Shown piece after piece: positions 20,570-30,560 of a stretch of DNA of 64,000 nt. Source of the DNA: Chlamydiota bacterium (GTDB lineage Bacteria > Chlamydiota > Chlamydiia > Chlamydiales > Rhabdochlamydiaceae); assembly GCA_030916885.1 (NCBI GenBank), contig JAUPVT010000040.1, positions 57,043 through 121,042 on the forward strand, in the 5' to 3' direction. How positions within the stretch are numbered: the first letter of the stretch is position 1; the number at the start of each line of letters is the position of its first letter. The position numbers and the translations under genes are program-made. The notes under the pieces were generated by a model. The model was not told the origin of the DNA, searched no databases, and worked only from the letters and a program-made list of their open reading frames with translations.

Positions 20570-22554
20570 GATAACAATCGATTTAAAATTGCATCAACAG
20601 TAAATCCAAATTCAGCGGCTAGATCACCTATTGGGGCTGATTCCCCAAAAGATTCAATACTAATAGAAATACCCTCAGGTCCAATCCACTTAGACCAGCC
20701 AAAACTCACCCCTGCTTCAATACTTACTCTTACTCCTAAATCTCCACCAATAACCTTTTTCTTATATTCATCATCTTGAAGCTCAAAAATCTGCCAGCAA
20801 GGCATGGAGATTACTCTGACTTTTTTACCTACTTTTTCTAAAGCGATTGCTACATCCAACGCTAAAGAAACCTCTGATCCTGTTGCAATTAAAGTAAACT
20901 CCGGCTTGCCCTGTTCTTTTTTAATAATGTAGGCACCCTTACTCATCCCTTCTTCATAAGATACATTGCATTCCTCTAGCTCAGATAAGGTCTGTCTTGA
21001 TAAAACAAGTAGGGAAGGTCCTCGATAGCGAAGCGCTGCCATCCATGCCATTTTTACTTCCCAATTATCCGCAGGCCGGATCAAATAAACATTGGGTATA
21101 GCCCTTAGAGAGGCTAAATGCTCAACAGGTTGATGCGTTGGCCCATCTTCTCCTAAAAAGATAGAATCATGTGTAAATATGTAAATTACTTGAATTTTAG
21201 AAAGAGCTGCTAAACGAATAGCATTACGCATATAATCAGAAAAGGTAAGAAAAGTTCCTACATAAGGCACAATCATATTTGTTTCAGAAAGCCCGGTAGC
21301 AATTGTTGCCATTCCAAACTCTCTGATTCCATATTTAATATTCCTACCCATGTACTGATCTTTTTCAATAATAGGAAATCTTTTCATCATAGTCATATCA
21401 GAAGAGGAAAGATCAGCAGAACCTCCAATTAATTGAGGTACTAAATCTGCTAAAATATTCAAAACAACTTGCGAACCTACACGAGTAGCCAAAGAAGATT
21501 TCATTTCAATGGCGCGCAACTTTTCTTCTAAATCAGTAGGTAATCTTTTTTCTGCCATTTGAAGAAATAACTTATAAAGGTCTGGATATTCTTCCGACCA
21601 ATTACGAAACATCTCTTTCCATTTTTGCTCTAAAGCTACACATTTAACAAGCTTTGTTTCAAAAAACTGATAAACAGCTTGAGGAACATAAAAATCTTTT
21701 TCAGGTAACCCAAGTGCTTTCTTTGTCTCTTCAATCTCTTCTGCACCCAAAGGAGAGCCATGCGCTTTTGAAGTTCCTGCTTTATGGGGAGATCCTTTGC
21801 CAATAAGGGTTCTCATCATGACAAAACAAGGTTTTGTTTGATGGTCGCGAACATGCATAAAAACTTCTTGCATCTTATCAAAGTCATAACCATCTATTTC
21901 AAATACATCCCATCCATAAGCGAGGTAGCGCATCTTTACATCTTCTGAGAATGATTCTGCTAAAAACCCATCTAAAGTGACTTGATTAGCATCATAGATC
22001 AATACCAGGTTATCTAAGCCTAAATGTCCTGCAAAAGAGCTTACCTCGGAAGAAACCCCTTCCATAATACAGCCATCTCCAGCTAAGCAATAAACCTTAC
22101 TTGTAAATAGAGGATAATCATCTCGATTAAATCGCTCTGCTAATATTTTAAGTCCGAGCGCTTGACCAACAGCATTCCCAACTCCCTGACCTAGAGGACC
22201 AGTAGTTGCCTCTACACCATCTGTAATATGATATTCTGGATGACCTGGAGTTTTAGAATGAATCTGGCGAAAATTTTTAATATCATCTAAAGAAAGATCG
22301 AATCCCGATAAGTGCAGTAGAGAGTATAACCATATAGAGCCGTGACCGGCAGATAACACCATCCGATCGCGATTGAGCCATTTAGGGTTTTTTGGATTGT
22401 GCCGTAGAAGAGATCCATATAAAAAAGCTCCAAATTCTGCGCATCCCATAGGAAGCCCAGGGTGTCCAGAGTTCGCTTTTTGAACAGCTTCCATAGAAAG
22501 AGAACGCACTGTATTAGCAATTTTACTGAAAGTTTTTTTTAAATCCGCATCCAT
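20566..22554 (-). CDS. tkt: transketolase
   Basis: ANSGHPGLPMGCAEFGAFLY; DRMVLSAGHGSIWLYSLLHL; GPLGQGVGNAVG; LAGDGCIMEGVSSE; HDSIFLGEDGPTHQPVEHLASLRAIPN. Confidence 0.97.
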   Translation of the reverse strand: MDADLKKTFSKIANTVRSLSMEAVQKANSGHPGLPMGCAEFGAFLYGSLLRHNPKNPKWLNRDRMVLSAGHGSIWLYSLLHLSGFDLSLDDIKNFRQIHSKTPGHPEYHITDGVEATTGPLGQGVGNAVGQALGLKILAERFNRDDYPLFTSKVYCLAGDGCIMEGVSSEVSSFAGHLGLDNLVLIYDANQVTLDGFLAESFSEDVKMRYLAYGWDVFEIDGYDFDKMQEVFMHVRDHQTKPCFVMMRTLIGKGSPHKAGTSKAHGSPLGAEEIEETKKALGLPEKDFYVPQAVYQFFETKLVKCVALEQKWKEMFRNWSEEYPDLYKLFLQMAEKRLPTDLEEKLRAIEMKSSLATRVGSQVVLNILADLVPQLIGGSADLSSSDMTMMKRFPIIEKDQYMGRNIKYGIREFGMATIATGLSETNMIVPYVGTFLTFSDYMRNAIRLAALSKIQVIYIFTHDSIFLGEDGPTHQPVEHLASLRAIPNVYLIRPADNWEVKMAWMAALRYRGPSLLVLSRQTLSELEECNVSYEEGMSKGAYIIKKEQGKPEFTLIATGSEVSLALDVAIALEKVGKKVRVISMPCWQIFELQDDEYKKKVIGGDLGVRVSIEAGVSFGWSKWIGPEGISISIESFGESAPIGDLAAEFGFTVDAILNRLLS

Positions 22555-23003
22555 TTAGAATAACTCCTTAGAGCCTTAGTAGATGGGGTAAGGTTAGCAA
22601 ACAGCATAAAGAAGAGCAATAGCAAAAAAGAAGTTTTTATCTTCCTAAAATCAAAATACTAATGCCTTTATTTAAAGACATAGACTAGCTGTCATCTAAG
22701 AATAAGCAAATGCATTTTTCAGAAAAAAACTTTTGTTGACTTATCATTTTTTTATTATTAACATATTTTTTTAAACATGAGGAGTTGATGTAAGCCATAC
22801 TTTTATTATCTAATCTAGAACCATATCCTCCAAAAATACGGTAAGACAGATTAAATGTTTATTATTTGTGGTTCCATCAACTCCGTTTTTATTTAGAAAA
22901 AAGGAGATAATTTTAAATCCTATGAATGGGAATAATTAAAAAAAGTTTTTTATCACTTACAACAGAAACTCTAAACCTAATAATTTTTAAGTTTAGCACA
23001 CTT

Positions 23004-23537
23004 TTATTGTATGATTTTTTGGCTACCTATCCTTGCATCATTATTAAGGATTTTAATCACACCTTCTGTGTATTCTTTCGTTTCTTCGATTTCTTTTTCT
23101 ACGGTTTTCAAGGTATCATCGTTATTTCTCTGTAAAGTGGTCGTACTCACGTTATCTTTTTTTATATTGGCTTTTTTTTCACTACTTGTAGCCTCTAATA
23201 CACCTCCCGTTCCACCAAGCACCCCCTGAATGATCTGAGAAGAGCCTTGCCCTCCAGCCACAGCAGCTTCACTTAAAAGAGAAGAAACAGCTCCTCCTGC
23301 TTCTAAAACCCCACCAAGCACTAGAAGAGGACCTAAGAAAAGAGTAACTACTTGCACATAACCTGCTATTTTTGAAATAACAGCCATTTCTTCTGCTTCT
23401 GAAAGGCTCTGATTAGATAGGATCTGTAGCGCCTGTGTCAACTGATTAACAGTACCCAGTTGAGTTACTTGTACTTTGGTGTTAGCTTCTTGAAGACCCT
23501 TCAAAAGAGAGCTTGTATTTAAGATAGATAATGACAT
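23004..23537 (-). CDS. putative T3SS translocator-like small protein (single hydrophobic segment)
   Basis: VVTLFLGPLLVLGGVLEAGGAVSS flanked by coiled-coil; last gene of the 23.0-26.5 kb minus-strand cluster. Confidence 0.5.
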   Translation of the reverse strand: MSLSILNTSSLLKGLQEANTKVQVTQLGTVNQLTQALQILSNQSLSEAEEMAVISKIAGYVQVVTLFLGPLLVLGGVLEAGGAVSSLLSEAAVAGGQGSSQIIQGVLGGTGGVLEATSSEKKANIKKDNVSTTTLQRNNDDTLKTVEKEIEETKEYTEGVIKILNNDARIGSQKIIQ

Positions 23538-23546
23538 AATTTACTC

Positions 23547-24662
23547 CTATCTAGGTTCCATGATTTTGCCCATCTCTGTAATGGCTTGTCCTGCTTGTTG
23601 ACCTAACTGGGTAGATCTATCAGAAGTATTTTCTACAAACATTTTTTCCGTAGAACCAAGTTCAGAATTAGTTTTTTGCGTTAGCGTATTAATATGAGCA
23701 AGTAAAGCTTGCAAACTACTCATTTTAAATGAATCGGGACCTTCATCTGTTATCCCTCCAATTCCTGGGGCATCAGAATTTTTGCTTGCTACACCTGCAA
23801 CAGTTCCTATAGATGCGACTCCAATGACAGCTCCAATAGCAGCTCCTACTAATACAGTAAGGCCCCCTGTGAAAAATGCTAACATTCCACCAAGAACTAT
23901 AGCAAGCGCTCCAAAAAGAATTGCTTTTGTCGTACTAAAATGCCGCCCTTGGGTCGATTGACCAGCAATGTCTTTTTGTTTTTCAGCTTGTAATTCTAGC
24001 TCGGTTGTTTTTACTTTGGTTTGTTGAATTCCAGCTAACATCGCTTTGTCATTTTGATCCATTTGAGCTTTTGCAAAAGCTAAAAAAAGGATTAAAACAT
24101 TGCCTATTTCAGGATCTATTTGTTTGTTGTTATTGAGATGGGTTACCTTTACTTTTAGAATATTAAGGGTATTACTTAATTTTTTTCGGTCATCTTGTGA
24201 GAGGTTTTGTAAATCTTTAGAACTAAGAGTGTCTATGGTATCTAAAATAAGCTCTGCTTTTTCAGGATCTATTTTTTTTTGTTTTTTTAGCTCGATTAGT
24301 ATTGCTTGTAATTGGCTTAAGTTTTTTTTTAACTGATTGGTCAGCTCTTCTAATTGCTTAGGTGCTAGGTTGGCGATTTCTTGCTTGATTTTTTGTAGAT
24401 CTTTTTCACTAAATTCCTTCAGAGGCGCAGCATGCTTTTTTAGTTGTTCTGATTGGTGTTGGATCTGTTTTGGCGAGTGTAAATGGGACAGTTCTTGTTC
24501 AACCTGTTTTAAGTGCTCTAGTGGAATCGGATCTGTTGAACCCACATAAGGTAGTTCTTCTTGTTGCTGCGGAAGGGTTTGTCTTACTTTTTGCTTAATA
24601 GACCGTGAAGTAGGCTGTATGATTTTTTCAGAAGAGGTTATATTTGTTGTTATGTCCGACAT
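23547..24662 (-). CDS. putative T3SS translocator (CopB/YopB/SseC-like architecture)
   Basis: long N-terminal coiled-coil then hydrophobic segments ILFGALAIVLGGMLAFFTGGLTVLVGAAIGAVIGVASIGTVAGVA; gene neighbourhood. Confidence 0.5.
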   Translation of the reverse strand: MSDITTNITSSEKIIQPTSRSIKQKVRQTLPQQQEELPYVGSTDPIPLEHLKQVEQELSHLHSPKQIQHQSEQLKKHAAPLKEFSEKDLQKIKQEIANLAPKQLEELTNQLKKNLSQLQAILIELKKQKKIDPEKAELILDTIDTLSSKDLQNLSQDDRKKLSNTLNILKVKVTHLNNNKQIDPEIGNVLILFLAFAKAQMDQNDKAMLAGIQQTKVKTTELELQAEKQKDIAGQSTQGRHFSTTKAILFGALAIVLGGMLAFFTGGLTVLVGAAIGAVIGVASIGTVAGVASKNSDAPGIGGITDEGPDSFKMSSLQALLAHINTLTQKTNSELGSTEKMFVENTSDRSTQLGQQAGQAITEMGKIMEPR

Positions 24663-24675
24663 AAATTCCTCCTTG

Positions 24676-25524
24676 TTAGTTTTGACTGATTTGCTCCCTC
24701 ACCATTTTTTGTAATTCTTTCTTACAAGACTGTAAGGATGCTTTCATTGTATTATTATAAGAAGTGATTAGGGTCATATAGGATTTCATTTCAATGGAAC
24801 TTTGCTGGGACTGTCCAATAAGCATTTGTTCACTAGCATTGCCATCTGCATTCCAATCTTCTAATGGATTCTTAGCTTTTGGGTCTTTTATTTCTCCTTT
24901 ATTAATGAGATAAACTTGTGTCATTGTCCAAGCAATCATACGATTAAACTGAGTAGGATCTTTTTTTTGAGAATTAGGTTGAAAATATAAATCCGTTCCA
25001 TGAAAGTTCAGATCTTGATCCTCTTTCCAATCGGAAATAGCATCTATGATGCTACGACTATCTATAGGGTTAAAATTTTTGCTAAAGCATTTAAAAAGAT
25101 CTTGTGTAGTTGCCAAAAGAGCTTCAAGATCAGGATATTTCTTTACACGTTTTTTAAGCTCTGTAATATTTTTTTGAAGATCTAAAATCCCATTTGCAAA
25201 CTCTTTGATGGCATTACCTATTTTATCTTTTTCCCAAGTCTGAGCGGTAGGCTCTTTTTCTGTAGACAATTGAAATTTCCCAACCTTTTCATTGATCGTG
25301 ATCAGGTTATCTTGCAAACCCCTTAGTTCTTCTGCTATGTGTGTTGCTTCTTCCATTTTTTTAGCAACTCGATCAAGAGCTCCTGTCCCTTTAGGGTTTG
25401 TAACCAAAACAAGAACAGCAAGTACCAATAAAAGATTGATGTCATAACCTTTTTCCTTTTCAGTAAAAAGGTTATTAGGATTTGCTTCTTCTATAAATGG
25501 TACGCTTTGTATCTGTAAGGACAT
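24676..25524 (-). CDS. putative T3SS filament/translocon-associated secreted protein
   Basis: paralogue of 28431-29318 (INLLLVLAVLVLVTNPKGTGALD...ELRGLQDNLITI vs LELIVLAIMTNDSGNGAMD...QLSDVQDDLINL); helical C-terminus ending MVREQISQN. Confidence 0.5.
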   Translation of the reverse strand: MSLQIQSVPFIEEANPNNLFTEKEKGYDINLLLVLAVLVLVTNPKGTGALDRVAKKMEEATHIAEELRGLQDNLITINEKVGKFQLSTEKEPTAQTWEKDKIGNAIKEFANGILDLQKNITELKKRVKKYPDLEALLATTQDLFKCFSKNFNPIDSRSIIDAISDWKEDQDLNFHGTDLYFQPNSQKKDPTQFNRMIAWTMTQVYLINKGEIKDPKAKNPLEDWNADGNASEQMLIGQSQQSSIEMKSYMTLITSYNNTMKASLQSCKKELQKMVREQISQN

Positions 25525-25536
25525 AAAAAAGCCTTC

Positions 25537-25971
25537 TTACGATTGAACCCAGCTGGATTTCTGGGCATATTTTTTTAATGTATCTCGCTTTTTTTTCTGG
25601 GGTATTTTCGCATCGAGAAGCTTTTCTACTTCCTCGGTATTTTTTTCAAACTCTTGTTGAAAAACCACAAGTTTATCTCGATGTGGTGAAGCTGTATTTA
25701 AAAAGTAGGACAAAATCAATTGTAATTGATCTTGTTCTAAACCTAATTTTTCCGTTGCTGATTCAAGATAATCATACAACAAGTGCCTTGCTTGTTCTAA
25801 TTTCTCAGCAGCTATTTTCTGCTGTTTTTGACTTCCTTTAGAAACAGCTTCTTTTAAATCTACCATCAATTTGTTCATCAAATTTAACAGCTCTTCAAAA
25901 TGGACATCTTTATACTCCATACCCTCTTCTAAAAAGATTTCGATTTTTTCAATCTCTTTGTCTTTTTTCAT
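25537..25971 (-). CDS. small charged protein, putative T3SS accessory/chaperone; possible paralogue of 29549-30010
   Basis: 144 aa, acidic-helical, C-terminal LKKYAQKSSWVQS similar to IKKFKKSDWMRS of 29549-30010. Confidence 0.5.
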   Translation of the reverse strand: MKKDKEIEKIEIFLEEGMEYKDVHFEELLNLMNKLMVDLKEAVSKGSQKQQKIAAEKLEQARHLLYDYLESATEKLGLEQDQLQLILSYFLNTASPHRDKLVVFQQEFEKNTEEVEKLLDAKIPQKKKRDTLKKYAQKSSWVQS

Positions 25972-25980
25972 GAAAGCCCC

Positions 25981-26433
25981 TTATATTTGAAGAATTGATC
26001 TTGCCATAGATCCAACAGTATCTTGCGCTTGTGTCCAATGATTTAATTGTATTCTCTCTTTAGTTAGCCTCTGTTTATTTTCTAATTGTAATTTGGTAAG
26101 AATGGTGTTCACACACGCTTTAATTTTTCTCACATTATCATTGAGACTTGAATCCCCTGGAGAACTTTTTGACGCTTCTTCTACACTGCAAAGCTTATTT
26201 ACTTTTGGCATAAGTATATCTAAACAATTACGTACACTATCACTAAGTCCTTTTGTGCTTGCAAGATTTGCTAGAATGCGTTTTAACTCTTGAGGATTGT
26301 TAATCTCAGACAATGCGTTCTTTAGAATGCTTTTTATATACGCTTCATCTTTAGATGAAGAGCGTTGTTCCTCACTCAAATTAGAGAGGGTAGCTACTAT
26401 CTCTGCTGCGGCTGCTAAAGAATTTTCTGCCAT
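25981..26433 (-). CDS. hypothetical helical protein, first gene of putative translocon cluster
   Basis: start set at MAENSLAAAAEIVATLSNLS; same strand and close spacing with the following cluster genes. Confidence 0.5.
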   Translation of the reverse strand: MAENSLAAAAEIVATLSNLSEEQRSSSKDEAYIKSILKNALSEINNPQELKRILANLASTKGLSDSVRNCLDILMPKVNKLCSVEEASKSSPGDSSLNDNVRKIKACVNTILTKLQLENKQRLTKERIQLNHWTQAQDTVGSMARSILQI

Positions 26434-26796
26434 AATTAGATCTCTTTTTAGAGTTTCTATTAAATTAATCGACCTTAGTTTAATTAAAACATAAAAAAGA
26501 ATTAATTTCATAACTTTTAATCCATTTTATTATTTAAATACGAAACTCACTGTCAATAAATAAACAATAAAATTAGTCGAAAAAATTTAAAAGAAATAGC
26601 AGAAAAAAGAATTTGCTTTCCCTTCTTTTTAGCATCTTAATTAATCGAATGTATTAAAAAAAATTTACTTTTATTTAATGAAAAACTTAAAATGCCTTTT
26701 TCTCCTTTAGAAGAGAAGCAAGAGCTTTTCATAATTTTATCTCTTCTTAGAAAGAGATAGAGGTTTTTAAATTAAGAAAATAAATAGGAGTTAATT

Positions 26797-27714
26797 GTGA
26801 CAGCAGTCTTTCTTCACGGTTTAAATGTACTAACTTATGGACATAGCATTTATCAATTTTACTCTGACAAAAATCTAACTCTTAAACAAAAACTTTGGGG
26901 GACCTTGCCAAGAGCCTTTGGTATGCTCGTAGATGTGTCTATACTCCGTAAACTAGATCTAAACTTAAAAACAGTAGTCTCTCCTGGTATCAACGGAGTA
27001 ATAATACCCCTGGTGGATACAGTTGCTAAGGAGGAGTCTTTTAGAGATGCGCTTTGTACGGTACTCCCTAATTTGGCTCGTTTAAGCACAGGTGAAGAGA
27101 GTGCAATGTTAATCAGCTCTTTGATAGATAAAAGACAAATTTTCAAAAAACAATATGAACACATAGAAAAAATTTATAACTATTATAAATTGACGACAAT
27201 TTCTCTTTCTAACCCAGAAAAAGTTCCAGAACGTATACAAGAAGAAAAGGCAAAATTTTTAAGGTATCTCAAAACACAAGAAAATCAACCAGGCGTTATC
27301 AAAGAAACCATGCAAGACTATCAAAATATTATAAACAATGTTTCAGCGGATTCTTTTGGATCGATCCCTTATTGTTATATAAATAGACCAGAATTTACAA
27401 AAAGAAAATGCAGGATTTCTAAAGAACTTGTTCGCGAGGCTGTTGTAGTAAGAGAAATAAGTTTGCCTATCTATTATGAATGCGACAAGCTTTCAGGATG
27501 GTATAAACATGAACGAAGACCCCCTCCTGCCTGGCCTAAATCTATACCTTTTAATCGCGATGTAATTGTAGTAGATAAAACCGAAACCGCTCAAATAACA
27601 GAAGCTCTTCAAAATGCCCTTGATCAGACCCAGAATAATCCTGAAGAATTAGAGGCTATAAAAATAGGATTTCTAGCTGTACAAGAAGTGCTAAAAGAAT
27701 TTTATACAACCTAA
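26797..27714 (+). CDS. hypothetical protein
   Basis: 305-aa ORF following an AT-rich intergenic region; no family recognised. Confidence 0.55.
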   Translation: MTAVFLHGLNVLTYGHSIYQFYSDKNLTLKQKLWGTLPRAFGMLVDVSILRKLDLNLKTVVSPGINGVIIPLVDTVAKEESFRDALCTVLPNLARLSTGEESAMLISSLIDKRQIFKKQYEHIEKIYNYYKLTTISLSNPEKVPERIQEEKAKFLRYLKTQENQPGVIKETMQDYQNIINNVSADSFGSIPYCYINRPEFTKRKCRISKELVREAVVVREISLPIYYECDKLSGWYKHERRPPPAWPKSIPFNRDVIVVDKTETAQITEALQNALDQTQNNPEELEAIKIGFLAVQEVLKEFYTT

Positions 27715-27731
27715 AAACCAAGGAATAACCT

Positions 27732-28367
27732 ATGTCATCAATTGCTACAATCATTGGTCTTACGAGCTATAACCCTTATAAAGAAGCAATAACTATACTA
27801 GTTGGAGGCACTGGACCTTATTTAATCAACCACCTCACTTTTAAACCTGAAAGCATTTCGTCTAAAATTGACCAGATTAGAGAAACTCTTTTTGGAATAC
27901 GTACACGATTTCTTGAACTTACTCAAAAAAATGCCCTTACTAAATACACTTGGCTTTTTCTAAAGTACATTCCTACTAGTTTAGCACTATCTAAGGTATC
28001 TTCTTTTACTGTGTATTTGATTGTTAGAATGGAAGAGCCAAATATTAGCAAAAATGCTCTTATCCACATCAACTGCTGGAAACACTTGTTTTTTTTGATC
28101 ATTCTTAGTGTATATATATACGATGAGCTAAATCCTTCACCCCCTAAACAGAGATCTTTTAACAACGGAAGAGAGCTAATTGGTAGCTGGGAAGATAGTC
28201 CTAGTGATCAGCGAGCCGCCTACTTTGTTCCTTTAAGGAAGAATCGACAAACTACGCTTAACTATAGTGAACGAGCATGGAAGGCTTCCAGAAGAACATC
28301 GGAAACTAACTTAGGGAAAAAGTCCCCTCTAGCCCCTTCAAATCCAGGCGGGTTTAAAGCTGTTTAA
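27732..28367 (+). CDS. hypothetical membrane protein
   Basis: 211 aa with hydrophobic segments (VSSFTVYLIV, LFFLIILSVYIY) and basic/Ser-rich tail; 17 bp downstream of the previous ORF. Confidence 0.55.
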   Translation: MSSIATIIGLTSYNPYKEAITILVGGTGPYLINHLTFKPESISSKIDQIRETLFGIRTRFLELTQKNALTKYTWLFLKYIPTSLALSKVSSFTVYLIVRMEEPNISKNALIHINCWKHLFFLIILSVYIYDELNPSPPKQRSFNNGRELIGSWEDSPSDQRAAYFVPLRKNRQTTLNYSERAWKASRRTSETNLGKKSPLAPSNPGGFKAV

Positions 28368-28430
28368 ACAAAAAAGTGAGATAATCTTCAGTGATTATCC
28401 CGTTCTATCTTGATTTTGGAAGAGAAATGA

Positions 28431-29318
28431 TTATCCGGTTTTTTGGTTTCGTATGATAGCCTCTTTTCCTTGAGAAGAAGCCTGTATACCCTGTTGCCCG
28501 ATATTATTAAATGAGTTTAAAATCTGCATAAATCCTTGTACAGCAGTTGTTTCCTGTTGAGAGGTCCCAGAGGTTAACTGTTCACAAGCCTGCACCGACT
28601 GCCCCCATTCACCTAAGTAATCAATATTAGCATCTCCAGAGCCTGGGTGGTTTTTATCATAGAAATTCTTGGCTAGAGCATAAATCGCTCCACAAAGATT
28701 ATCCGCTAATTTCTTACCATTTATAGGGAAATTTGTATTTCCGTCCCATTTTTTAAGCAGTGTATCAAAAGGGTCTAATTTTCCTGTGTCACCAGACGGC
28801 GTAGGAATAGAAGAATTCAGGTCTTTAAGCCAGTTACTTACCATATCAGCTACAGCTTTTAATTTAGGATCAGAGCTTCCTGCTAGTGTTTTTTGATCTT
28901 TACAAAGCTTGTTATAGGTATCTTTTAGCTGCTTCAATAAGGATTTATCAAATTTTTTCCAGTCATTTGGAGAAAGATCTTTTTTAGAACCAAGCTCAGC
29001 TTGAATTTTACTAAGAATCCTTTGAAGATTAATCAAGTCGTCTTGCACATCACTAAGCTGATTGGTTTCTTCCGTAATTTTTGCGATGTTTAAAGAACAA
29101 GCATCCATTGCACCATTTCCAGAATCATTAGTCATAATTGCTAAAACAATCAACTCAAGCGTAGCTCCACTTGCAATCATATCTTTAATACGATCTGCTA
29201 GAGACTCAGTAGGTAGGGTTGAGTCATCTTGGAGCCAATCCACCTGTTTGTGCGTACTATGCTGCATATCATTGCTAATACCCTGTAGCAATTCTTGGTT
29301 AAGTAATATATTTGACAT
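28431..29318 (-). CDS. putative T3SS filament/translocon-associated secreted protein, paralogue of 24676-25524
   Basis: shared hydrophobic core plus following helix; C-terminus EAIIRNQKTG resembling the CdsF-like C-terminus. Confidence 0.5.
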   Translation of the reverse strand: MSNILLNQELLQGISNDMQHSTHKQVDWLQDDSTLPTESLADRIKDMIASGATLELIVLAIMTNDSGNGAMDACSLNIAKITEETNQLSDVQDDLINLQRILSKIQAELGSKKDLSPNDWKKFDKSLLKQLKDTYNKLCKDQKTLAGSSDPKLKAVADMVSNWLKDLNSSIPTPSGDTGKLDPFDTLLKKWDGNTNFPINGKKLADNLCGAIYALAKNFYDKNHPGSGDANIDYLGEWGQSVQACEQLTSGTSQQETTAVQGFMQILNSFNNIGQQGIQASSQGKEAIIRNQKTG

Positions 29319-29548
29319 AGGTTTTCCTTTTATTATGCTTTTATAAACTATCTATCTAATATCTATTTAATCATAAAAACGTTAAGCAATTATTAATAAT
29401 TTAATAACAAATGATTTAAATACTGATAATTAATGAGTTAGAACATAATTTTTATTTTTCTTTAAAAAGTATTCCCTAGAAAAACAACTCAAGAAAACGT
29501 AAAATCTTAAGAGAAAGCTGCTTATACAAGCAGCTAAAAATAAACTAA

Positions 29549-30010
29549 TTAACTACGCATCCAATCGGATTTTTTGAATTTTTTAATAGGATCATGCAGT
29601 TTTTTCTCCTCTTCGGAAGGAGAAAGTTGCTCTAAGGCCTTGGCCAGATCCTGGCCGGCATTGGAAATTTTTTCTCTAGACTCTTGAATAGAAGCCCATT
29701 GCTCAGGTGAAAAGTTTGTAGGGTTTTCTGCAAAAGAAACTATCTGCTCCTCTGACATTCCTGAAGTTTCACAAATAAGCTTGGTGTCTTTGATCATATG
29801 TTGGTAAATTTCCATCAACATAGCCATTGCTTCTTGTCTTTTTTGTGGGTCTTCTTCTTTTAATTCCACCTTTAGCCGTTCAAAAAACTGTAAAGATTGA
29901 GTAAATACTTGCTGTAAGTCTATAGATTGACCTTCTGCAGCACGACGAAATAACTCGCTCAGCTGTTGACACTCTTCTTTTAAACTCATAAGAGCCCTCT
30001 CACTTTTCAA
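29549..30010 (-). CDS. small charged protein, possible paralogue of 25537-25971 (putative T3SS accessory/chaperone)
   Basis: 153 aa; C-terminal KKFKKSDWMRS; same position relative to the filament-like gene as in the first cluster. Confidence 0.5.
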   Translation of the reverse strand: MKSERALMSLKEECQQLSELFRRAAEGQSIDLQQVFTQSLQFFERLKVELKEEDPQKRQEAMAMLMEIYQHMIKDTKLICETSGMSEEQIVSFAENPTNFSPEQWASIQESREKISNAGQDLAKALEQLSPSEEEKKLHDPIKKFKKSDWMRS

Positions 30011-30144
30011 CTTAATTATACTATAATTTATTATTGATTAATTTATTTATTAATACAAATAAGACTTAGCTTTTCTCTACTTAAAAAAAACGATTTACTT
30101 TTATCTATAGAGCAGTTTAAACGTTATATAGAGCGGAGATTTGC

Positions 30145-30528
30145 ATGCTAGAAGAATGCCTTACACAATTGGTTGAAAACCTTGCTTTAGAAGGTGCCTT
30201 ATCTAAAGAAAACAAGCTCTATACATTAAAATTGTACAAAGAACTAATTATTACTTTTCGAGAATTAGATCCTGGGTGTACTTTCTTTGCTACAATCGGA
30301 ACATGTCCTTTAAATAAACGAGAAGAGGTTTTTATGTATCTCATGAAAGCGAATTTATTAGGACAAGGAACCGGGGGCTCTATCATTGGCTTAGATCGAG
30401 ATGAGAAATTCTTGACACTGTGTCTTACTTTACCGTATGACATAAAGTACAAAGTATTTAAGGATGCTCTAGAGGACTTCACAAATTATCTCGATTTTTG
30501 GAAAAATGAGCTCTCTTGTTATCAATAA
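30145..30528 (+). CDS. T3SS chaperone-like protein (CT663-like)
   Basis: 127 aa, SycE-type acidic chaperone appearance, immediately upstream of cdsD as in chlamydiae. Confidence 0.7.
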   Translation: MLEECLTQLVENLALEGALSKENKLYTLKLYKELIITFRELDPGCTFFATIGTCPLNKREEVFMYLMKANLLGQGTGGSIIGLDRDEKFLTLCLTLPYDIKYKVFKDALEDFTNYLDFWKNELSCYQ

Positions 30529-30560
30529 AAAAAACACAAGTTCGATAAAGATAAAATAAC

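Noticed and set aside
28381-28399. GATAATC-ttcagt-GATTATC inverted repeat between convergent genes
   Set aside because: Short 7-bp stem without a clear T-tract on either strand; could be a weak bidirectional terminator but not supported enough to annotate
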